Shown: positions 7,170 through 11,087 of the stretch, piece by piece
How the letters are laid out: every line of letters starts with the position of its first letter
Numbering within the stretch: the stretch's first letter is position 1
NCBI GenBank assembly: GCA_031275955.1
Contig: JAISNZ010000120.1
Location: 1 to 11,087 of the forward strand
DNA from: Desulfovibrio sp.
GTDB taxonomy: Bacteria; Desulfobacterota; Desulfovibrionia; Desulfovibrionales; Desulfovibrionaceae
Direction: 5' to 3'
DNA: 11,087 nt
Made by a program: the position numbers and the translations under genes
The notes under the pieces: model-generated
Databases searched by the model: none
What the model saw: only the letters and a program-made list of their open reading frames with translations
What the model was told of the DNA's origin: nothing

Positions 7170-8003
7170 TTATCCGCCGGTGACAAACAGGAGTTTCAGC
7201 ACTTCGAGCTGGGCCTGAAGGTCGTCACTCTGCAGGGCAATCACCTGTTCCTCGCTCAGGCGTCCGCCTTCCTCAAAACGGACTTCCACTGTATGCCCGT
7301 CGATGCTCAGGGACAGTCCTTCCCTGCTGACCTCGTCCACGGACAGTTTTCCGGGATCTCCGTCCTCCGCGCCGAGGCTGGTCCGGAGCTGATCCATCAG
7401 GATCTCCGCGTCCCTGCCGTCAATGAGACCCTCAAAACGCAGGATGTCTTCATGGAGGGTAAAGTCCTCCACAATATCCGGAGGCGTTTTCTCGTCCAGC
7501 GCGGCGAAGAGGAAGACATCCCCTTCCTCGTCCCCGGAATCTGCGAGAGAAGACCGGGGGTTCTCCCCGTCCCGGGGAGAGGGGGCAAGGGCCTCCAGTC
7601 TGTCTACGCCTTTCAGAAGCTCGCCGGGGTCGTCCTCATAATGGGTTCCGCCGCTGGGCGGACGGGGAGCGGGCCCGGCCGCGGTATTGATGTCGATATT
7701 GTGGGCCGTGAAGAAATCAGCGCCGGCGATGACCGATCCATCCGGAAGGAGCAGGGCGGGAAGGCCGGCATCCCCGGAGGCGAAGAAATTGGCGACCGTG
7801 ACGCTGCCGCCCTCTTCCAGGCTGAAGATCAGGTCGCTCCCCTTGCGGGAAACGATGGTCAGACCGGGGTCAAATCCCAGTTGCAACACCCCGCCGGGGG
7901 AAGCAAGAACGATGTGTTCCATTCCTGTTTTGGGCGGCGGCGCAATAACGGTCCGGAAAACGGAGGAAGCGGGGGTTTTGGGGGAAAGAACGGTAGGGGC
8001 CAT
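7170..8003 (-). CDS. Putative type I secretion substrate, short form without repeats
   Basis: The product is 277 aa. Residues 28-140 resemble the N-terminal module I associate with large T1SS adhesins of Desulfovibrio: SDLIFSLEEGGSVTVANFF (56-74), LPDGSVIAGADFF (86-98), AAGP (108-111), then SGGTHYEDD and LLKGVDRLEAL. Residues 163-250 resemble the T1SS C-terminal target domain, with PPDIVEDFTLHEDILRFEGLI (a D.I.DF...D.L.L..LL pattern) and LSIDGHTVEVRF; the final FVTGG is a typical hydrophobic end. The hundreds of repeat residues normally lying between these two modules are absent, and a 20-residue acidic linker takes their place. No Sec signal peptide is seen, as expected for T1SS. ATG 8003 has a strong AGGAGGA five bases upstream; a TTG-started extension to 8039 is not credible. 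No T1SS ABC transporter is in the window. The family call is from remembered patterns, not a search. Confidence 0.65.
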   Translation of the reverse strand: MAPTVLSPKTPASSVFRTVIAPPPKTGMEHIVLASPGGVLQLGFDPGLTIVSRKGSDLIFSLEEGGSVTVANFFASGDAGLPALLLPDGSVIAGADFFTAHNIDINTAAGPAPRPPSGGTHYEDDPGELLKGVDRLEALAPSPRDGENPRSSLADSGDEEGDVFLFAALDEKTPPDIVEDFTLHEDILRFEGLIDGRDAEILMDQLRTSLGAEDGDPGKLSVDEVSREGLSLSIDGHTVEVRFEEGGRLSEEQVIALQSDDLQAQLEVLKLLFVTGG

Positions 8004-8256
8004 GAAATCCTCCTCACTATGACGAGTGTTCTCCTGCAAACCGCGCGGTTCTTTCCCGCCGGTCGGCGCGGACGACGGCGGAAGGCCGTCCGATCTCCGG
8101 CCTGTTCCGTTTTGTCCGCCAAAATGACCAGAGCATGCAAAATATGGACCAGCCCCTGATAGTTTTTATCGGAAATGCCGGGCAGGAGGGCGCGGCGCAC
8201 GATCCTGCGCTCGGGAAAGGCCTGTTCAGGGAGAATGTGGAGGGGGCGACGGAAGG

Positions 8257-8277
8257 AAAAAAATGCCCGTTACAGGC
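8257..8277 (-). terminator. Attenuator-like hairpin with T7 tract in the T1SS gene leader
   Basis: On the minus strand GCCTG-TAA-CGGGC (8277-8265; five pairs, one of them G-T) is followed by A and seven T (8263-8257). It lies about 40-50 bases after the predicted start of transcription and 250 bases before the gene. The stem is short, so efficiency could be conditional. Confidence 0.35.
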
Positions 8278-8322
8278 TGAGGGATGATTTTGTATGTAAT
8301 ATTCTTCATTTAAGATCAATAT

Positions 8323-8352
8323 ATTATATCGAATCTCCATCAAGGCTGCCAG
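8323..8352 (-). promoter_or_regulatory. Promoter for the T1SS-like gene
   Basis: A perfect TATAAT (8328-8323, minus strand) has CTGGCA (8352-8347; four of six -35 matches) 18 bases upstream. The region around the -10 is strongly AT-rich. Predicted start near 8316, giving a leader of about 310 bases before ATG 8003. Confidence 0.5.
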
Positions 8353-8377
8353 TTTTTTGCCGGACGAGAAAATATGT

Positions 8378-8410
8378 ACAGCCGCATTTCAGATTCTGAA
8401 ACACGGCTGT
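8378..8410. repeat. Strong imperfect palindrome / hairpin
   Basis: ACAGCCG and CGGCTGT (7 pairs) flank a 2x2 internal loop (CA/CA), then TTTCAG and CTGAAA (6 pairs) around a 3-base loop ATT. Thirteen pairs in 33 bases. Read on the minus strand it is followed by ACATATTTTCTC, a weak T-rich tail. It sits just upstream of the T1SS-gene promoter, so it may be a ribF-side terminator, an operator, or an extragenic palindrome. Confidence 0.6.
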
Positions 8411-8518
8411 GGCAGTAAAGAAAAAGCAGACGGCTCCGGCTCGTCGATCTGGCGGCCGGTGGAGTATTCACTCCAGCAAGTCTTTGGTTTCAGCTGTCTG
8501 TTAGGCCAGCAAATAGCC

Positions 8519-8557
8519 AAAAATGAGGGGCGTTACAAAGCAAAACTGCGCAACGCC
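8519..8557 (-). terminator. Candidate ribF terminator
   Basis: On the minus strand GGCGTT (8557-8552) pairs with AACGCC (8534-8529), with an inner GCA/TGC pairing, and five T follow at 8523-8519 after CCTCA. It lies 41 bases past the ribF stop. The loop is large, so the call is tentative. Confidence 0.4.
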
Positions 8558-8598
8558 GGAGCATTTTTTCTGCATAGACAATTTGAAGGTGAAAACTT

Positions 8599-9555
8599 CT
8601 ATTCCTTCAGCGCAAGAGTTGCCAGGATTTCGCGGGCGGCGTTGGCGTCGCGGTTGATCTGGGCGGTGAGTTCGGGGAGGGAGGAAAATTTGCGTTCCTC
8701 GCGCAGGTGGCGGATGAAATGGACGGTCAGGTGTTGGGAATAGAGGTCGCGGCACATATCCAGAAGGTGGGTTTCCACATGGAGAGTCCCCTCTCCGAAG
8801 GTGGGGTTTCTGCCGACATTGGCGACTCCCCGCAGGCGGGAAGGGGTTCCCGGAAGTTCGGCGAGGACGGCGTAGACCCCCGGTCTGGGCAGCAGGAGAT
8901 CGTCGGAGAGGAGGAGGTTGGCGGTGGGGAAACCGAGGAGTTTGCCGCCTCTGTCCATGCCGTGGATGATTTCGCCATCGACGGCGTGGGGCCGTCCCAG
9001 CAGGCGGGCGGCGGCGGCGGGGTCGCCCGCGAGGAGGGCGCGCCGGATGCGCGTGGAGCTGACAATGTCTCCGTCCAGAAAGACGGGATCGAGTTGCTCC
9101 AGAGAGAAGCCGCACTGGGCGCCGCAACGGGCCAGGAGGGCGGCATCGCCGCGCCGTCCCTTGCCGAAGGCGTAGTCATAGCCGATGACGAGCTCTTTGG
9201 TCTGGAGGGTGCGGGCAAAGAGATTGCGGGCGAAGTCTTCGGGAGAGGAAGCGGCGATCTGGGGGGTAAAGGGGAAAACAAGGGCCAGGTGGAACCCCAG
9301 ATCGTCAAAACAGCGGAGTTTGCGCGGCAGGGCCATGAGCAGGGGGGGGGCGACCTCGCCCCTGATGACGCGCAGGGGATGGGGGGAAAATGTGACGACG
9401 ACCGAAGGCAGGGCCGCGGCGCGGGCCTTTTCAAGGGCGCGACGGAGAAGGGCCTGGTGTCCGAGATGGACGCCGTCGAAGTTGCCGATGGTTACGACAC
9501 AACCGCGGGCGAGGATCTGGGGGGGGATGCGGTTCGGATCTGTGGCGATGCGCAT
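8599..9555 (-). CDS. ribF: Bifunctional riboflavin kinase / FAD synthetase
   Basis: RibF phosphorylates riboflavin to FMN and adenylates FMN to FAD in the cytosol. From ATG 9555 it has 318 aa, a normal length. The N-terminal nucleotidyltransferase domain shows TIGNFDGVHLGHQ (residues 22-34), TFSPHP (55-60), GYDYAFGKGRRGD (125-137) and the SSTRIR loop (166-171). The C-terminal kinase domain shows HGMDRGGKLLGFPTAN (198-213), PGVYAV (225-230), NVGRNPTF (246-253) and VETHLLD with catalytic Glu261, then the closing LTVHFIRHLREERKF. The upstream GTG 9579 is also in frame, but it sits at the predicted transcription start of a good promoter and would be leaderless; the residues from ATG 9555 (MRIATD) match the usual RibF beginning. 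No ribosome site is evident for either start. No FMN riboswitch can fit between promoter and gene. It is transcribed alone. Confidence 0.96.
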   Translation of the reverse strand: MRIATDPNRIPPQILARGCVVTIGNFDGVHLGHQALLRRALEKARAAALPSVVVTFSPHPLRVIRGEVAPPLLMALPRKLRCFDDLGFHLALVFPFTPQIAASSPEDFARNLFARTLQTKELVIGYDYAFGKGRRGDAALLARCGAQCGFSLEQLDPVFLDGDIVSSTRIRRALLAGDPAAAARLLGRPHAVDGEIIHGMDRGGKLLGFPTANLLLSDDLLLPRPGVYAVLAELPGTPSRLRGVANVGRNPTFGEGTLHVETHLLDMCRDLYSQHLTVHFIRHLREERKFSSLPELTAQINRDANAAREILATLALKE

Positions 9556-9587
9556 GGCATTTGGCTGGTTGGCATTCACGGGGGGTA

Positions 9588-9616
9588 GTTATAGCCTGCT
9601 TCGGCGTTCCTGTGAA
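9588..9616 (-). promoter_or_regulatory. Sigma70-type promoter of ribF
   Basis: On the minus strand TTCACA (9616-9611; five of six) and TATAAC (9593-9588; five of six) are separated by exactly 17 bases. The start should fall near 9581, about 25 bases before ATG 9555. A second weak -35-like TTGACT at 9667-9662 lacks a good -10. Confidence 0.65.
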
Positions 9617-9833
9617 GACGAAAAGACCCCTGCGCCAGGGCATGTATGGACCCGCCCCGCGAGTCAAGGTCTTTCTGGGTTAACGAATCGAATGCATGTA
9701 TCCGGCATTTTTTGCGGGATATTTTCCCTGGGCCTATGCTGATATCCGCGCTGTGGTTCCCGATCAATCGACCGATTCTTCTTCGCGTGCCGGAAAGTGC
9801 TGCAAAATCTTCAGGGGTGAAGCTGTCAAATTA

Positions 9834-9861
9834 TTGACCGAAGGGGGAAAATGTGCAGAAT
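9834..9861 (+). promoter_or_regulatory. Candidate promoter towards ilvA
   Basis: TTGACC (9834-9839; five of six) is followed after 16 bases by CAGAAT (9856-9861; four of six). Start would be near 9868, giving a leader of about 335 bases before ilvA. It is the best plus-strand match I see before ilvA, but it is not strong. Confidence 0.35.
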
Positions 9862-9869
9862 ATTGCACA
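9852..9869. promoter_or_regulatory. TGTGCA-N6-TGCACA palindrome, candidate operator
   Basis: Perfect 6-base half-sites with a 6-base AT-only-but-one spacer, flanked by A runs. The layout resembles CRP/FNR-family sites (TGTGA-N6-TCACA), though the fifth half-site position differs. It covers the -10 and start of the candidate ilvA-side promoter, where a bound protein would repress. Confidence 0.4.
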
Positions 9870-10066
9870 AAAAAGAAGCCGCGGAATAACCGAAAAATAG
9901 GTCTAATACCCATGTTTTTCTGACTATTCTGCAACTTGAAGCGGAAGGTGGACTTTCAGGTTCGGCGGTGTTAAGGAAATGCTTCCGCGCGACACAGTGC
10001 GACAGGAGGTCGCGCCGCAAGGCGAAGCCGTTCGTGGGGCAAGGCCGCGCTCCCGCCTTAGCCGAA

Positions 10067-10098
10067 CACAAGAAACTGCACGGACGCAGTCTCTTGTG
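10067..10098. repeat. 13-bp hairpin
   Basis: CACAAGAAACTGC pairs with GCAGTCTCTTGTG with one A-C mismatch around the 6-base loop ACGGAC. No T tract follows on either strand, so it is probably not a terminator. Confidence 0.65.
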
Positions 10099-10116
10099 AC
10101 ATTCGAATAAGCGGCG

Positions 10117-10148
10117 GGTCGGGGGGTCGAATCCCTCCTGGCGCGCCA
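10117..10148 (+). pseudogene. tRNA 3'-end fragment (tRNA-Arg-like), possible attachment-site scar
   Basis: The 32 bases read like the variable loop, T arm, acceptor strand and CCA of a tRNA: GGTC, then five G, loop GTCGAAT, CCCTC, CTGGCGC, G and CCA. Many bacterial tRNA-Arg genes end in GGCGCGCCA. The conserved T54 is replaced by G, and no D arm or anticodon arm with a matching 5' acceptor lies at the proper distance, so it is not a working tRNA. Such 3' ends are typical integrase attachment duplicates. The last bases form a 12-base perfect palindrome, CTGGCGCGCCAG (10138-10149). Confidence 0.45.
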
Positions 10149-10173
10149 GCACAGGCAAAAGATCTCTATGCGC

Positions 10174-10188
10174 CGGGAATATTTCCCG
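10174..10188 (+). promoter_or_regulatory. CGGGAA-TAT-TTCCCG palindrome beside the ilvA ribosome site
   Basis: A perfect 6-bp inverted repeat with 3-base loop ends directly before the Shine-Dalgarno-like CAAGGTG (10189-10195). As RNA it would form a tight hairpin next to the ribosome site; as DNA it could be an operator. Confidence 0.4.
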
Positions 10189-10202
10189 CAAGGTGAACGC
10201 CT

Positions 10203-11087
10203 ATGCCGGATAATCGCGAATATCTGAATCGTGTTCTCTTAAGCCGCGTCTATGACGTGGCTGTGGAAACGCCCCTGGAAGAAGCGGCGGGCCTTTCCCG
10301 CCGCTTGGGCAATCATGTGCTGCTGAAGCGCGAGGATTTGCAGCCGGTTTTCTCCTTCAAGCTGCGCGGGGCCTACAACAAAATAGCCCGCCTCACATCT
10401 GCGGAGCTTCAACGGGGCGTGATCGCCGCTTCCGCCGGCAACCATGCCCAGGGGGTGGCGCTCGCGGCGCAGCGTCTCGGTTGCCGGGCGACCATCGTCA
10501 TGCCGGTGACGACTCCGGCCATCAAGATCTCCGCTGTCAGGCGCCTGGGCGGAGAGGTCGTGCTTTTCGGCGAGTCGTTCAGCGACGCCTGGCGGCATAC
10601 GCAGAATTTAATCCACGAAAGCGGTTGCGTGTTTATCCCGCCCTTTGATGATCCGGACGTCATAGCCGGACAGGGCACAATCGGCATGGAAATTCTGCGT
10701 CAACGCTCTGGAAGCATTCATGCGGTTTTCGTGCCCATCGGCGGCGGCGGTCTGGCCGCGGGCATAGCCGCCTATATCAAGCATCTGCGGCCGGAAATCC
10801 GGGTTATCGGCGTGCAGCCCGTGGATTCCGATGCCATGCGCCGTTCCGTTCTGGCCGGCCGCCGGCTGGAGCTGCGCACCGTCGGACTTTTCGCGGACGG
10901 CGTGGCGGTCAAGCTCGTCGGCGAGGAAACCTTCGCCCTCTGCCGCGACTTGCTGGACGATATCCTTACCGTGGACACGGACGCCATCTGCGGAGCCATA
11001 AAGGATATTTTTGAAGACACCCGCGTTGTGGCGGAACCGGCCGGCGCGCTTGCCCTGGCGGGCCTGCGGGCATACGCGGCGGACGGC
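10203..11087 (+). CDS. ilvA: Threonine deaminase, biosynthetic (3' end outside window)
   Basis: IlvA converts threonine to 2-oxobutanoate and ammonia with PLP, the first step of isoleucine synthesis. I translated 295 codons from ATG 10203 to the window edge with no stop. The PLP lysine is Lys53 in SFKLRGAYN; other fold-type II motifs are KREDLQPV (42-49), SAGNHAQGV (77-85), the phosphate loop GGGGLAAG (180-187), GLFADGVAVK (228-237) and EDTRVVAEPAGALALAG (271-287). The order and wording match the biosynthetic enzyme; VGLFADGVAVK and TVDTDAIC are very like the E. coli protein. The regulatory ACT-like domain that senses isoleucine would lie beyond the edge, so feedback control cannot be judged. 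AAGGTG lies 8 bases upstream. The gene diverges from ribF and may have a long structured leader. Confidence 0.95.
   Translation, partial: MPDNREYLNRVLLSRVYDVAVETPLEEAAGLSRRLGNHVLLKREDLQPVFSFKLRGAYNKIARLTSAELQRGVIAASAGNHAQGVALAAQRLGCRATIVMPVTTPAIKISAVRRLGGEVVLFGESFSDAWRHTQNLIHESGCVFIPPFDDPDVIAGQGTIGMEILRQRSGSIHAVFVPIGGGGLAAGIAAYIKHLRPEIRVIGVQPVDSDAMRRSVLAGRRLELRTVGLFADGVAVKLVGEETFALCRDLLDDILTVDTDAICGAIKDIFEDTRVVAEPAGALALAGLRAYAADG

Larger units (their letters stand above)
8004..8598. other. Gene-free stretch between ribF and the T1SS-like gene
   Basis: No convincing gene is present. It holds, in minus-strand order, a candidate ribF terminator, a small TGGAGT-attc-ACTCCA inverted repeat (8460-8475), a strong hairpin (8378-8410), a promoter, and a roughly 310-base leader with an attenuator-like hairpin. 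Positions 8290-8340 are markedly AT-rich. In the leader a minus-strand frame open from 8271 reads PLHILPEQAFPERRIVRRALLPG then KNYQGLVHILHALVILADKTE around 8240-8095 before running out of frame into the downstream gene; this looks more protein-like than its surroundings and may be a remnant of a lost gene end. Confidence 0.6.
9941..10148 (+). ncRNA. Candidate structured leader RNA / repeat-rich element
   Basis: Several inverted repeats follow one another: GCGGAAG 9941-9947 with CTTCCGC 9982-9988; GCGCGAC 9987-9993 with GTCGCGC 10009-10015; AAGGCG 10019-10024 with CGCCTT 10054-10059; and a 13-position stem at 10067-10098. In addition GTGCGACAGGAGG (9997-10009) can pair with CCTCCTGGCGCGC (10134-10146) with one mismatch and one G-T, closing the last 150 bases. 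Some of these pairings exclude each other. It could be a leader that switches structure, a mobile extragenic element, or a decayed tRNA-linked site. Not a known riboswitch that I can name. Confidence 0.3.
9617..10202. other. Intergenic region between divergent ribF and ilvA
   Basis: About 590 bases with no convincing gene. The left part (9680-9930) is AT-rich compared with the rest and holds AATCG-AC-CGATT (9766-9777), an imperfect hairpin around a T-run (9700-9720), a candidate plus-strand promoter and a palindrome. The right part (9941-10148) is GC-rich and dense in inverted repeats, ending in a tRNA-like 3' end. A 43-codon frame (ATG 9979 to TAA 10108-10110, AAGGA directly before it) lies inside the repeats; I do not call it a gene. 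Confidence 0.6.

Noticed and set aside
5777..7183. 468-codon plus-strand frame opposite the 603-aa gene
   Set aside because: Gly/Arg-rich, no hydrophobic beta pattern and no ribosome site; the minus strand shows regular strand-like alternation and adhesin-like wording. Kept in mind because the minus-strand gene is itself uncertain.
7859..8200. 113-codon minus-strand frame overlapping the start of the T1SS-like gene
   Set aside because: It overlaps that gene by about 145 bases in another frame; only its first part looks protein-like, so it is noted as a possible remnant rather than a gene.
8357..8743. 128-codon plus-strand frame
   Set aside because: It runs through the hairpin region and into the antisense of ribF; no ribosome site and no family pattern.
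9556..9620. FMN riboswitch before ribF
   Set aside because: The promoter lies only about 25 bases before the start, leaving no room, and no RFN-like conserved stretches are seen.
9576..9767. 63-codon minus-strand frame ending in a GTGA overlap with the long form of ribF
   Set aside because: Starts with TTG without a ribosome site, spans the ribF promoter, and has no recognisable content.
9630..10148. tmRNA (ssrA) ending at the CCA of the tRNA-like fragment
   Set aside because: A GCGCCAG able to pair with the acceptor strand occurs at 9632, but there is no tag-peptide reading frame and no conserved tmRNA 5' sequence, and the length would be too great.
9826..10191. 121-codon minus-strand frame
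   Set aside because: It crosses the tRNA-like fragment and the inverted repeats; peptides like LARQEGFDPPTRR are the usual false product of reading a tRNA end backwards.

Overview
The window looks like a GC-rich chromosome segment from a deltaproteobacterial sulfate reducer or close relative, most likely Desulfovibrionaceae. The basis is recognisable gene families (RsfS, GpmI, RibF, IlvA), the high-GC codon use, and a secreted protein with an N-terminal module that I associate with large type I secretion (T1SS) adhesins of Desulfovibrio. The genus is inference. Almost everything is on the minus strand; only the last gene is on the plus strand.

Reading in the direction of minus-strand transcription: (1) 9555-8599 is ribF, with a good sigma70-type promoter just upstream and a candidate terminator downstream. 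(2) 8598-8004 is an AT-rich, gene-free stretch with a strong hairpin, a perfect TATAAT promoter, and an attenuator-like hairpin followed by seven T. (3) 8003-5309 holds two accessory genes. The first is a 277-aa protein with apparent N- and C-terminal T1SS adhesin modules but no repeats between them. The second is a ~600-aa protein with two regions resembling adhesin-type beta repeats and no convincing start. (4) 5186-1 is a tight operon behind a clear promoter (TTGCAT-N17-TATAGT): rsfS, gpmI, a zinc-ribbon mini-protein, a HyuA-like ATPase/hydrolase and a histone-deacetylase-family amidohydrolase that runs off the window. Three of its four junctions are 4-base ATGA overlaps. Ribosome silencing and glycolysis are thus wired to two unassigned hydrolases.

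The plus-strand part is 9834-11087: a candidate promoter overlapped by a TGTGCA-N6-TGCACA palindrome, a roughly 200-nt stretch full of inverted repeats, a fragment matching the 3' end of a tRNA (Arg-like, with CCA), and the first 295 codons of ilvA (threonine deaminase), cut by the window edge.

The best candidates for something undescribed are the split T1SS pair with its attenuator-like leader, the structured tRNA-like leader in front of ilvA, and the HyuA/zinc-ribbon/deacetylase group translationally coupled to gpmI. No CRISPR array, transposase, complete tRNA or rRNA is visible. All family calls come from reading motifs; none was checked by a database search.
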